DNA from: Rhizobium sullae
GTDB lineage: Bacteria > Pseudomonadota > Alphaproteobacteria > Rhizobiales > Rhizobiaceae
DNA: 64,000 nucleotides
NCBI RefSeq assembly: GCF_900169785.1
Contig: NZ_FWER01000014.1
Coordinates: 50,797 to 114,796, forward strand
Reading direction: 5' to 3'
The position numbers and the translations under genes are program-made. The notes beneath the pieces are model-generated. The model made no database searches. It saw only the letters and a program-made list of their open reading frames with translations, and had not been told where the DNA came from. Below, piece after piece: positions 10,052 through 18,766 of this stretch. Positions within the stretch are counted from its first letter, which is position 1, and every line of letters starts with the position of its first letter.

Positions 10052-10071
10052 GCATTGAGCCCTTGGGAGAA

Positions 10072-11040
<969 letters not shown>

Positions 11041-11063
11041 CTATTTCCCATTAGGGCGGTGAG

Positions 11064-11081
11064 GGGACGGCTCGCCGTCCC
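11064..11081 (-). promoter_or_regulatory. Hairpin between apnO and binding-protein gene
   Basis: GGGACGGC and GCCGTCCC pair around a two-base centre in the 76-base gap, with no T-run. Likely an RNA processing or pausing structure that sets the level of the binding protein relative to the oxidoisomerase. Confidence 0.5.
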
Positions 11082-11089
11082 GGGGTCGA

Positions 11090-11917
11090 TCAAGTGATGC
11101 GTCGAATGCTCTCGGCGATCTCCTGAGGTTCGAAGACGTTCTTCCAGTCGTCGCGCATGAGCGCGGGGATGCCGAACTCGATGGCCTTGTTGCAGGCGTC
11201 CGAAAACACACCATCGACTTCCTTGAAAATGACGGCGCCCAGCACGTTCATGTGGCCTAGCAGGAAGTCGCGTGCGGCTTCTGCCGGAACGCCACGGGCG
11301 ATGCACTCGTCCATCGCCTGGCGCATGACGACGAGCAGAGAGGCGCAGACGGTTTCCGAAAGACCGGGCTCCAGCATTGCCATCTGCTCGACGGTCACGC
11401 GATGCGAGCGCATGACCGGCGCCCAGATGACCTTGGCTATCTCCTCGCCGAGCGCATAGGCGCTTTCCGGACCTTGCATGAGGGCGGAGACAATATGCTG
11501 CTTGGCGAAAAGACCGCCGAAATGGTCCTTCTTCGCCTTCATGTCGGTCTCGTCGTTGAAGATCGGCGGATGGCAGGGATGGGTGACGAAAAAGGTAAGG
11601 TCGTCCCGCCTTGGCAGGTGGCCAGCGAAAGGTGCGGCCGCATCGAGCGCAACGACCATCGTTCCCGGCTTCAGCTTGCCCGCGATACCGGCTGCGACCT
11701 TTCCGATCGCCGTATCCGGAACTGCAAGAATGACAACCTCTGCAACATCGAGAGCTTCATCGGCTGAGACGCAATCGACACCGAGGTCGTTTTTCAGGCG
11801 TGCCTTGCCCGCGTCGCTAACCTCGACATGACGGACGCCAAAACGCGAATCTTTGAGATTCTTGGCAAGCCGGTATCCCATTTTTCCGCCGGCGCCGAAA
11901 AGGGCAATTACAGTCAT
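11090..11917 (-). CDS. apnO: D-apionate oxidoisomerase (ApnO-type)
   Basis: A 275-residue NAD-dependent enzyme. The N-terminal Rossmann motif is IALFGAGGKMGYRLAKNL, and the C-terminal helical domain belongs to the phosphogluconate-dehydrogenase-like (DUF1932/PDH_C) type. In the published D-apiose route such proteins oxidise D-apionate and move its hydroxymethyl group to give 3-oxo-isoapionate, the substrate of the kinase encoded upstream. Short hydrophobic strands and FVTHPCHPP mark the active-site region. It leads the second transcription block and has a copy of the shared motif 40 bases upstream of its start. Confidence 0.82.
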   Translation of the reverse strand: MTVIALFGAGGKMGYRLAKNLKDSRFGVRHVEVSDAGKARLKNDLGVDCVSADEALDVAEVVILAVPDTAIGKVAAGIAGKLKPGTMVVALDAAAPFAGHLPRRDDLTFFVTHPCHPPIFNDETDMKAKKDHFGGLFAKQHIVSALMQGPESAYALGEEIAKVIWAPVMRSHRVTVEQMAMLEPGLSETVCASLLVVMRQAMDECIARGVPAEAARDFLLGHMNVLGAVIFKEVDGVFSDACNKAIEFGIPALMRDDWKNVFEPQEIAESIRRIT

Positions 11918-11957
11918 GTTTTCTCACCTCATGGGATTTTCAGCATTGATATCGCAA

Positions 11958-11971
11958 CTGGTATGATGAGT
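11958..11971. promoter_or_regulatory. Candidate regulator site, copy 2
   Basis: CTGGTATGATGAGT, 13 of 14 bases identical to the motif at 14718-14731 before the RuBisCO-like gene. It lies upstream of apnO, immediately beyond the end of the isomerase stump. It is probably an operator of the FadR-type regulator encoded at 14822. Confidence 0.6.
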
Positions 11972-11974
11972 CAA

Positions 11975-12067
11975 TCACTCTACCACTGCGGCGAGGTGTC
12001 CGGCAAAGCTCAGCGCCTCGCCGAGCGTCTTGGTCATCTTGAAGCTGGTCCCGACCCGATAGGTCAT
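11975..12067 (-). pseudogene. Stump of triose-phosphate-isomerase-like gene (LerI/EryH type)
   Basis: Thirty codons with an excellent ribosome site (GGAAGGAGG) and only one base after the kinase stop. The product begins MTYRVGTSFKMTKTLGEAL, which matches the start of the rhizobial isomerase family whose members begin VGTSWKMNKTL. It then stops at a TGA, and the remaining some 220 residues of a TIM barrel are absent. In the decarboxylase branch of apiose breakdown, an isomerase of this family acts on L-erythrulose 1-phosphate. So this looks like the remains of that gene, with the preserved start perhaps kept as a terminal leader peptide. Confidence 0.68.
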
Positions 12068-12068
12068 C

Positions 12069-13403
12069 TCAGGCCCTCCTTCCGTCGCGGATCTGCGGGA
12101 AGTAGCCGTCACTTCCGACCTGGCCGCCCTTCAGCGCGATCTGCAGTCCGTTGGTCGGCGAATAGCCGCCATGAGCGACGCAGAGCGGCGACCCGGGCGT
12201 CTGGGGAAGGGGCAGAAGGGTCGTCAGTGCTTCCACACGCAGCTCCTTGAGCGCGTGGCTGGACGTATCGCCGCCGGCGATGACGGCGCGGGTTAGCCCC
12301 TCACTTTCGACGAGGCGGCGCAGGATCGTACCCAGCGCCTGCCCGAGCCGGTGACGGGCGCCGGGGACGCGATCTATATCAGTTCCGCGATCTGCGGACG
12401 GACCAAGCGCGGTGTGGAGAAGGACGCTCCGGCCCGCCTTCAATTTTTCGATGCCGGCTGCCACCGCCACTTCGATCGCGCGCTCGGCGCTTTCTCCGGC
12501 AAGGGAAAGGGGATCAAGGTCGATGCCCTCGAAGCCGTCGGAAAGGGCAGTCCGGATTTGCCGTTCGGTGGTGGGAGAGACGCTGCCGGAAACGACGGCG
12601 AGACGATCGACCTTGCCCGGCGATGCGAATTCCGTGTTTTCGCCGACCAGGCCTGTTGCCCGCCAGGCGCTCAGCAATGCGTATTCGACGCCGGATGAGC
12701 CGGCGACGAAAAAGCCGCCTTTGTTCTTGAGACGCCACAGCTGCTCGCCGGCCGCCGCCTGGGATTCTGCGGAGTCGACATCGAGCAGCAGGATGCCGGC
12801 GTTTCCGCTCACCAGATCGTCGATCCGCGCGCTCGCATCCGGCGCGGTGATCATCGCAAGGTCCGCAAGTGCGACGGGCAGGCTGGTCTGCCTGCCGAGA
12901 TGAAGGGCAAGATCGGACTCGCCCATCGGCGTGACGGGGTGCAGGCTCATCACGGGATGCCGGTCGATGCGAAAGACACGGCCCTGATAGGCTGCGAACA
13001 GATGGCCGAAGGCGGTGTAACGTTTGAGCTGCGGTGCCCCGACGATGAGGGGCGCGAAAGGCTGGGCAAACACCGCCTTACCGATCTCGATCGCCTTGCC
13101 AATGCTGCCGGTGCGCGGGCTGGAATCGAACGTGGAGCAGACCTTATAATGACAGATTGCCGCGTTGAGCCCCTTCAACCATTCGAAGGCCGGAGCAAGA
13201 TGTTGCTGCATCCATTCCGGGCTTTCGCTGCGGCTCGTTCCGGCGATGCCGATCGCCAGGCAATCCGAAAAACGCTCGAGCATCTCCGGCCGCGGGATGC
13301 CGAGGAACAGCACCGTGGGAATTCCATTCGAGGCAAGGGCTTCCATCACGTCGGTGGAGCCCGTGAAATCATCGCCGTAGTAGCTGACGAGAAGGTCATT
13401 CAT
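12069..13403 (-). CDS. oiaK: 3-oxo-isoapionate kinase (DUF1537 four-carbon acid sugar kinase family)
   Basis: A 444-residue DUF1537 kinase. The N-terminal domain starts MNDLLVSYYGDDFTGSTD, with the GDDFTGS substrate-domain signature. The C-terminal nucleotide-binding domain has VIAGGDTSSHALKELRV, the family's ATP-binding glycine loop. It should phosphorylate 3-oxo-isoapionate at O4. The true start is the ATG at 13403; a longer open frame upstream overlaps the RuBisCO-like gene and is rejected. It begins 5 bases after that gene and is followed one base later by the isomerase stump. Confidence 0.85.
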   Translation of the reverse strand: MNDLLVSYYGDDFTGSTDVMEALASNGIPTVLFLGIPRPEMLERFSDCLAIGIAGTSRSESPEWMQQHLAPAFEWLKGLNAAICHYKVCSTFDSSPRTGSIGKAIEIGKAVFAQPFAPLIVGAPQLKRYTAFGHLFAAYQGRVFRIDRHPVMSLHPVTPMGESDLALHLGRQTSLPVALADLAMITAPDASARIDDLVSGNAGILLLDVDSAESQAAAGEQLWRLKNKGGFFVAGSSGVEYALLSAWRATGLVGENTEFASPGKVDRLAVVSGSVSPTTERQIRTALSDGFEGIDLDPLSLAGESAERAIEVAVAAGIEKLKAGRSVLLHTALGPSADRGTDIDRVPGARHRLGQALGTILRRLVESEGLTRAVIAGGDTSSHALKELRVEALTTLLPLPQTPGSPLCVAHGGYSPTNGLQIALKGGQVGSDGYFPQIRDGRRA

Positions 13404-13408
13404 TGCCG

Positions 13409-14665
13409 TCACGCCGCCTTGCCGTTGCTGAACTTGGCGATCGAAGCGGCGAGCTCCGGATGATCCTTGGCATATTCGTCCAGAGGAATGCCGGCGACGG
13501 CGGCCTGCCAGGCCTGCTGGACGGCGCGCACGCCCGCCGCTGGCCCGCCCGGATGGCTGACGATGCCGCCGCCGCAGAGGTAGAGAAGGTCGGTCGTCTG
13601 TCCGGTCCGCCGATAGGTCTCCGGTGCCTGTCCGCCCCATTGACCTGACCCGGCGACGGGAAGCGGACGGTCGGATGGATCGAAAAGCGGCGCGCTGACT
13701 GCCTTGAAGGATTCGACGAAACTGTCGTCCGGTTCCCAGTATTTCACCCGGATGCCGTTGATCTGGAACTGGTCAACGCCAAGCAGCCGCCAGAACTGCT
13801 GGTAGACCTTGAAATCCATTCCCGCGCCTGGATGGCGGGTGAGGATGTCCCAGCCGTTGCGATGGGCGTGCAGCACGAGCCGCGACCGCTTGCGCAGGAA
13901 ACTCATGCCGCCGAAACCGATCGAATTGATATTGACGACGGCGCAGTTTCCGCCGGCCCTCAGGACAAGATCGTGGTTGCGCATCATCTCGTCGGGATCG
14001 GCATGCGAGATGCCGAAGGCATACATCACCTTCTTGCCGGTCTTCTGTTCGCGATCGAGGATCAGCGGCATGATCGCCGCTATGCGGTCCTTGAGCGGCG
14101 AGTAGGCCGGACTCATCAGCTTCTCGTCGTCCTTGATGAAATCGACGCCGGACTCGATAAGTTCACCGGTCAGCTCCGCCGTTTCGTGCGGCCGCAGGCC
14201 GAGGGCCGGCTTCACGATCGTGCCGATGATCGGGCGCCCCTCGACGCCAGTCAGGCGCCGGCTGCCGGCAATCCCGAATTGCGGGCCGGGATGCGCATCC
14301 TTGAACGCCTCCGGCAACTTCATGCCGACGACGCGGATGCCAGTCATGCCCTTGATCGAATAGACGCCGCCGATGGCAATCGTCATCAGCGCGGAAAGAT
14401 CGGTGCCGATCGCATCGAGCGGAAAGGCGATATCGACATCGGCGCGCTTTAGCCGCGCTACGCCGGTTGCGACTTCCGGCCAAGTCGGGCGCTCAGCATC
14501 CTCCAGCGGCTGTATCGCCAGAACGCGTGCCGCGACGCGCGCCTTAAGTTCCTCCGTCTCACCCGGGACTGGAACGAATGTGCCGGTGGACTGGTCGCTG
14601 GCGATCTTGTTCGCCATTGCCTCAATGCTGCCCGGCGTCTCGATGCGGTAGGTGAGGGTGATCAT
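13409..14665 (-). CDS. oiaX: RuBisCO-like protein, 3-oxo-isoapionate-4-phosphate decarboxylase (or transcarboxylase/hydrolase)
   Basis: A 418-residue form IV RuBisCO-like protein, not a carbon-fixing enzyme. KPALGL matches the RuBisCO catalytic-lysine segment, and DFIKDDE keeps the carbamylated lysine and the acidic magnesium ligands. HPGAGM and GGGI loops are present, but SGQWGGQ replaces the usual SGG loop. Two activities are published for apiose-pathway members: decarboxylation to L-erythrulose 1-phosphate (OiaX) or cleavage to 3-phosphoglycerate and glycolate (OiaT). The isomerase stump two genes downstream favours the decarboxylase, but the sequence alone does not settle it. ATG 14665 is chosen for its AGGAG site over a start 12 codons earlier. 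Confidence 0.8.
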   Translation of the reverse strand: MITLTYRIETPGSIEAMANKIASDQSTGTFVPVPGETEELKARVAARVLAIQPLEDAERPTWPEVATGVARLKRADVDIAFPLDAIGTDLSALMTIAIGGVYSIKGMTGIRVVGMKLPEAFKDAHPGPQFGIAGSRRLTGVEGRPIIGTIVKPALGLRPHETAELTGELIESGVDFIKDDEKLMSPAYSPLKDRIAAIMPLILDREQKTGKKVMYAFGISHADPDEMMRNHDLVLRAGGNCAVVNINSIGFGGMSFLRKRSRLVLHAHRNGWDILTRHPGAGMDFKVYQQFWRLLGVDQFQINGIRVKYWEPDDSFVESFKAVSAPLFDPSDRPLPVAGSGQWGGQAPETYRRTGQTTDLLYLCGGGIVSHPGGPAAGVRAVQQAWQAAVAGIPLDEYAKDHPELAASIAKFSNGKAA

Positions 14666-14708
14666 GAATCGCAGTCTCCTTTCCGCCAGCGAGATTATCA
14701 TGGCGTCA

Positions 14709-14731
14709 ACTCATTTGCTGGTATAATGAGT
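14709..14731. promoter_or_regulatory. Candidate FadR-type operator, copy 1
   Basis: ACTCATT and AATGAGT form a perfect inverted repeat around nine bases. The right side includes CTGGTATAATGAGT, repeated with one change at 11958. It lies in the divergent promoter region between the RuBisCO-like gene and the regulator gene, where an autoregulating repressor would bind. Confidence 0.6.
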
Positions 14732-14821
14732 ACTCCGCATTCTGCAACGAAAATCTTCCCGATATGATTTTCACCGGCGTGCTTTGTTGTCGGAGTGTAA
14801 AGATGTTAAGGGAGGGGAGAT

Positions 14822-15544
14822 TTGAGTCAGCGAGACGCCATGACCCCAGCAATCGAGCAAATTGTCCGTCGGAAACTCTCTGACGAGGTGTTTGATCGAT
14901 TAGAGCGGATGATCACGTCGGGCGAGTTGAAGCCGGGCGACGAAATGCCGTCCGAACGCGTGCTCATGGAGCGCTTCGGCGTCGGGCGCCCTGCAATACG
15001 CGAAGCGATGCAATCACTTGCCAACAAGGGGCTCGTGAATATCTCCCACGGCGAACGAGCCAAGGTGCTGCAACTGACGGCGCAGTCGATCTTCCGTCAG
15101 GTCGATCTGACGGCGAAGATCATGCTGTCCCAATCAGCCGATTCTCTGGAATACCTGAAGAGCGCCCGGATTTTCTTCGAGCGGGGCATGGCGCGGGAGG
15201 CCGCCCAGCGCGCAAGGCAAAATGACATCGACGATCTTCGCGCGATCATCGCGCGCCAGCGCCGCTCGCTAGGACATGCAGAAGACTTCATCGCTGCGGA
15301 TATGCAATTTCATACGCGGATTGCGCAGATTTCCGGCAATCCGATATTCGCCGCAGTCAGCGAGGCAATGCTCGCATGGCTGAAGGAATATCACACGGAA
15401 ATGCTCATCTGGACCGGCAAGGAGAAGTTTACGCTGGTGGAGCACGAGGAGATCGTCGAACGGCTCGCAGCCAACGACGCCGATGGCGCCGAGGCGGCAG
15501 TCCTGAAGCATCTCGAACGCTCCAGGGCGCTTTACACGAAGTAA
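14822..15544 (+). CDS. FadR/GntR-family regulator of the apiose operon (FCD domain)
   Basis: A 240-residue repressor. It has a winged-helix DNA-binding domain (residues about 14-75, including SERVLMERFGVGRPAIREAMQSLANKGLV), then an all-helical FCD ligand domain with histidine/aspartate metal-site residues (FIAADMQFHTRIAQISGN). A TTG start is preferred because GGGAGGGGAG lies directly before it; the ATG at 14840 is too far from that site. Divergent orientation to the RuBisCO-like gene and two shared motifs suggest it controls both blocks, probably released by an apiose-derived acid. Confidence 0.85.
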   Translation: MSQRDAMTPAIEQIVRRKLSDEVFDRLERMITSGELKPGDEMPSERVLMERFGVGRPAIREAMQSLANKGLVNISHGERAKVLQLTAQSIFRQVDLTAKIMLSQSADSLEYLKSARIFFERGMAREAAQRARQNDIDDLRAIIARQRRSLGHAEDFIAADMQFHTRIAQISGNPIFAAVSEAMLAWLKEYHTEMLIWTGKEKFTLVEHEEIVERLAANDADGAEAAVLKHLERSRALYTK

Positions 15545-15809
15545 AGCACCAAGCGCGGGAAGGGCCGATTGTGCTGACAAAATGCTCTTTCGGCTTTCGC
15601 GAAACGTGTTCAATAGCAGGCTATTAATATTCTCGGGTTTCTGCGGCGGTCCAGGCGGGCTCAAAACCCGTATCAAAAGCCGGTTGCGACCTGTCTCATG
15701 CCGAATCGCAGGCTATCCGAAGAGGCGCTCGGCGTTCATGAGCCGTTAATCGTAAACCTGGCATTTGGGTATTCCGCAGGGGTTGGGCTCTAATCTCGAC
15801 GGAGACAGA

Positions 15810-16160
15810 ATGAAAAAGCTAATCATGTCCACGCTCATCGTCGCTATGGCGGCAACCAGCGTCCTTGCGGTGACAGGCGCTGCGTCAGCACAGGAATGGC
15901 GCCGGCGGCCGCACTACGACTATCCGCCACCGCCTCCGCCGCGCAGGCGCCACCATCATGACAATGGCGCAGCTATTGCGGGCGGTTTGGCTGCCGGAGT
16001 GATCGGTGGCCTCATTGGCGGAGCGATCGTCAACAACAGCGGGCCGCGTTACATCGATCCACCGGCGCCACCTCCCCCACGCTGCTGGTTCGAGGATCGT
16101 CGAGTGCGCAACGCCTACGATGGCGGTTGGCACATGGAAAGCATCCGCGTCTGCCGATAG
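15810..16160 (+). CDS. Secreted glycine-zipper protein
   Basis: A 116-residue exported protein with a Sec signal ending near ASAQ. A proline- and histidine-rich linker is followed by a glycine zipper (AAIAGGLAAGVIGGLIGGAIV) that probably inserts in or coats the membrane. A C-terminal pair of cysteines is in position to form a disulfide. Such proteins are abundant in rhizobia and of unknown function. The ATG at 15810 has GGAG upstream; an earlier in-frame ATG lacks a ribosome site. Confidence 0.7.
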   Translation: MKKLIMSTLIVAMAATSVLAVTGAASAQEWRRRPHYDYPPPPPPRRRHHHDNGAAIAGGLAAGVIGGLIGGAIVNNSGPRYIDPPAPPPPRCWFEDRRVRNAYDGGWHMESIRVCR

Positions 16161-16605
16161 ACAGCCTGCAAGTCATGGAAAAAGGCCGGCCGGACGAAAC
16201 TCGCACCGACCTTCTCCGATTGTCTCCCGGAAGGCATCGTGCCGGTGAGCCCGATGCCGTTTACCGAGACCAAGTATCGACACTGGACGCATAACGAAAG
16301 CTCCGGCAGGGTCATGTGTGCCTTGACGGGTGTCGTCAACGAGATCCGGTTTAGCCATCGGCAACGACTTCACGAGCAGCCCCGGCCTCTCGCGCGCCTC
16401 GCCGTACAGGCCTCCCTCGGCCGCATGGTGGAGAACGTGGAGCGTGATCAGTCCGGAAAGCCATTCCTGATGTTCCATTTCGCGCCTTAAAACCCGCTCT
16501 CAAAAATCGCTATTGGGAACCGAGGGTAGAGATATCGAGTTAGACAGACCTGGAACGCGCTAACGTGATGCGGTGGGTGTGAAATTCAACCACAGGAGAA
16601 TTCCA
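16161..16605. other. Intergenic stretch with a possible PadR remnant
   Basis: About 445 bases between two small genes. Nothing intact is visible. The only recognisable piece is a short reverse-strand segment near 16389-16478. Confidence 0.4.
16389..16478 (-). pseudogene. Possible N-terminal remnant of a PadR-type regulator
   Basis: The reverse frame opens MEHQEWLSGLITLHVLHHAA followed by EGGLYG, which resembles the first helix of PadR-like winged-helix regulators. After the glycine-tyrosine-glycine point the frame no longer resembles the family, and no other frame continues it convincingly. This is a weak call based on one stretch of similarity. Confidence 0.33.
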
Positions 16606-16815
16606 ATGATCAGCCAAATAGATCGTGACCCGCGTCACCACACGCAGAAGATGCGGCAACGCTTGCAGGAAATCATGGATCACCTGCGCGAGGACGTCGA
16701 GAAGGTTGAGGAGCCGCAGCTGAAAGCCATGTTCGAAACCGCTGCCGAGGTGCTTGGTGGCCTGAAGAAGGCATTCAGCGACTACGAACAGAAGAATGAG
16801 AAGGCGTGGCGATGA
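16606..16815 (+). CDS. Small charged helical protein, unknown
   Basis: A 69-residue soluble protein, almost all charged alpha-helix (QKMRQRLQEIMDHLREDVEK and following), predicted to form a coiled coil. A clear AGGAG lies nine bases before the ATG. No family was recognised. Residue composition and the good ribosome site argue that it is translated. It stands alone between a secreted protein and a convergent TetR gene. Confidence 0.62.
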   Translation: MISQIDRDPRHHTQKMRQRLQEIMDHLREDVEKVEEPQLKAMFETAAEVLGGLKKAFSDYEQKNEKAWR

Positions 16816-16908
16816 AGACGGCACGGTCACGCCTTTGCCGCCCGGCGTCCCAGCCGGCATGAACTTCCAACGGCCCAAGCGTGACCGGCATCCACATCTG
16901 TTTCCTAA

Positions 16909-17601
16909 TCATCGCGAGCCCTTGAGCAAGGCCCTGGCAAAACCCGATTGGGCGACCTCGATTGTTCCTTCCGGCAGCTTCAGCACACGGTCGACGGCAA
17001 TGCCATAGAGCCTGAGGCGGTCATCGAGCATCCGGACAGCCTGCTCGACGTTGCCCTGTCTGCTCAAAAGCAGGGCATTGTGCATCACGTCGCCGAGCGA
17101 AAGGCGAAACTGCAGAAGCATTTCTGCGAAGGCTCTCGGATCCGGCGCGTCGAAGACGCCTTCCTCGGTTCCCCGCCGCAGGATATCGGCCAAAAGCGGC
17201 GCGACGATGCGGGTGACGGCCTGATCGATCCGGTGGAACAAGACAATATTTTCCGGACGGAAAATGACGTCGAAGATTGCGCGCAGTTGCGGTGCCAGTT
17301 CGACCTTCAGACGCCGCGACCCGGCAAAGAGCGTGTTCAGCCGGCCCACGGCGTCGAGCGCAGGGTCGTCGAGGATCGGTTGAAGTTCCTCCAGACTTTC
17401 GCGTGCGAGCCGGGCGGCGAAGGCCTCAAGCAGCGCCTCCTTCGAGGAAAAATAATGATAGAAGGCGCCCTTCGACACCCCCGCTTCACGGATGATGTCG
17501 TTGACAGTCGTATTTTCGTAGCCATGTGCAAAGAAGAGCCGCTGAGCACAATCCAGCAGTTCGGCGGAGCGGATTTCTGGTTGTTTTTTGACCCGCATCA
17601 A
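16909..17601 (-). CDS. TetR/AcrR-family repressor of the adjacent exporter
   Basis: A 230-residue regulator. The N-terminal helix-turn-helix (AQRLFFAHGYENTTVNDIIREAGVSKGAFYHYFSSKEAL in pieces, residues about 17-55) is textbook TetR. The helical ligand domain is variable. It is transcribed away from the HlyD gene, and the 123-base gap holds a near-perfect palindrome at 17688. The likely ligand is a substrate of the pump. Confidence 0.88.
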   Translation of the reverse strand: MMRVKKQPEIRSAELLDCAQRLFFAHGYENTTVNDIIREAGVSKGAFYHYFSSKEALLEAFAARLARESLEELQPILDDPALDAVGRLNTLFAGSRRLKVELAPQLRAIFDVIFRPENIVLFHRIDQAVTRIVAPLLADILRRGTEEGVFDAPDPRAFAEMLLQFRLSLGDVMHNALLLSRQGNVEQAVRMLDDRLRLYGIAVDRVLKLPEGTIEVAQSGFARALLKGSR

Positions 17602-17687
17602 GGCGTTCGTTTCTTTCCTTGGGACGATCGTGACTGGCAGAAGATCGATGCGACGTGCACCGATAGCGCTTTTATTATTCCTTTATA

Positions 17688-17706
17688 GACCGACGGTCGG
17701 TCTAAT
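17688..17706. promoter_or_regulatory. TetR operator palindrome
   Basis: TAGACCGAC-G-GTCGGTCTA, nine-base arms around one base, 19 bases before the HlyD start. The form is typical of TetR-family operators and should repress the exporter operon, perhaps also the regulator itself. Confidence 0.8.
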
Positions 17707-17724
17707 GCTATATCGAACTTCGAA

Positions 17725-18759
17725 ATGAGATCGATGTCGAGGCAGAAAAGCGTGAAACCGCTGCGTATGGTTCCCGTTGTTGCGGTTCTGGCTGCGGTCG
17801 CCGGTCTTGCGGCCTGGTATGTGTGGCGGCCCGTTCCGGTATCCGTGGTCGCTCCCTCACGCGGGAATGCGGCCGAAATCGTCTACGCAAGCGGGGTCGT
17901 TGAACCCGTCACCTGGGCAAAGGTGACGCCGCTGGTGCGTGAACGGATCGTCGAGCAGTGCAATTGCGAGGGCTCTTCCGTCGAGAAGGGCGACATTCTC
18001 GCCCGCCTCGACGACAGCGAGGCGAGAGCGGCGCTTGCCGAGCTCGAGGCACGGCTTTCCCTGGCGGAGCAGGAATTGCGGCGCTACAATCTGATGGTGG
18101 AGAAGAACACCGCCGCGCAGCAGTCGGTCGACCGGGCGAGCAGCGAGGTCGACCAGTTGAAAGCTCTGGCGGTTGGTCAAAGGGCGCGGCTCGACAGCTA
18201 TATCATTCGCGCGCCCATCAATGGTTTCGTGCTTCGTCAGGACGGTGAGGTCGGAGAAGTCGCAGATCTCGGAACAGCCCTCTTCTGGGTAGGGGAGCAG
18301 AAACCCCTGCTCGTGGTTGCGGACGTCAATGAGGAAGACATCCCAAGGCTCCGGTTGGGGCAAAAGGCCCTGCTCAAATCCGACGCCTTCAGGGATAGGA
18401 CTCTCGATGCGACTGTCAGCAACATCACGCCGAAGGGCGATCCGGTGACGAAGACCTATCGCGTAAAGCTGCTGCTGCCGGACGATACGCCGCTCATGAT
18501 CGGCATGTCGACGGATGTGAACGTCGTCGTCCGCGTGTCGGAAAATACCCTGCTGCTCCCCTCCGTTGCCGCCGAGGCAAACAAGGTCTTCACGATCGAG
18601 GAGGATAGGGCGCGGCTTCGAGAGATCAGAACCGGTATCCGCGGCCCGAACGGCATCGAGATACTGTCCGGGCTCGATGAAAAGGCGCATGTGGTCTCGC
18701 CTTTTCCGCAGGATATCAAGGATGGTGCCCGCGTTGCGATAACCGGTGCTGTAAAGTGA
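17725..18759 (+). CDS. HlyD/MacA-type periplasmic adaptor
   Basis: A 344-residue membrane-fusion protein. After a short cytoplasmic tail comes one membrane helix (about residues 15-33), then a biotinyl-lipoyl-like domain, a coiled-coil hairpin (EARLSLAEQELRRYNLM region) and a second lipoyl half, then beta-barrel domains. It would link the inner-membrane ABC unit to an outer-membrane channel; no TolC gene is nearby. First gene of a three-gene operon with an 7-base gap to the permease. Confidence 0.87.
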   Translation: MRSMSRQKSVKPLRMVPVVAVLAAVAGLAAWYVWRPVPVSVVAPSRGNAAEIVYASGVVEPVTWAKVTPLVRERIVEQCNCEGSSVEKGDILARLDDSEARAALAELEARLSLAEQELRRYNLMVEKNTAAQQSVDRASSEVDQLKALAVGQRARLDSYIIRAPINGFVLRQDGEVGEVADLGTALFWVGEQKPLLVVADVNEEDIPRLRLGQKALLKSDAFRDRTLDATVSNITPKGDPVTKTYRVKLLLPDDTPLMIGMSTDVNVVVRVSENTLLLPSVAAEANKVFTIEEDRARLREIRTGIRGPNGIEILSGLDEKAHVVSPFPQDIKDGARVAITGAVK

Positions 18760-18766
18760 GGCCAGG

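Noticed and set aside
12069..13640. 523-codon open frame starting at 13640
   Set aside because: The first 79 codons overlap the RuBisCO-like gene and are arginine-rich; the kinase begins at the ATG at 13403.
13409..14665. RuBisCO large-subunit motifs suggesting carbon fixation
   Set aside because: Loop residues differ from true RuBisCO (SGQWGGQ in place of the SGG loop), no small subunit or phosphoribulokinase is nearby, and the neighbours fit D-apiose catabolism.
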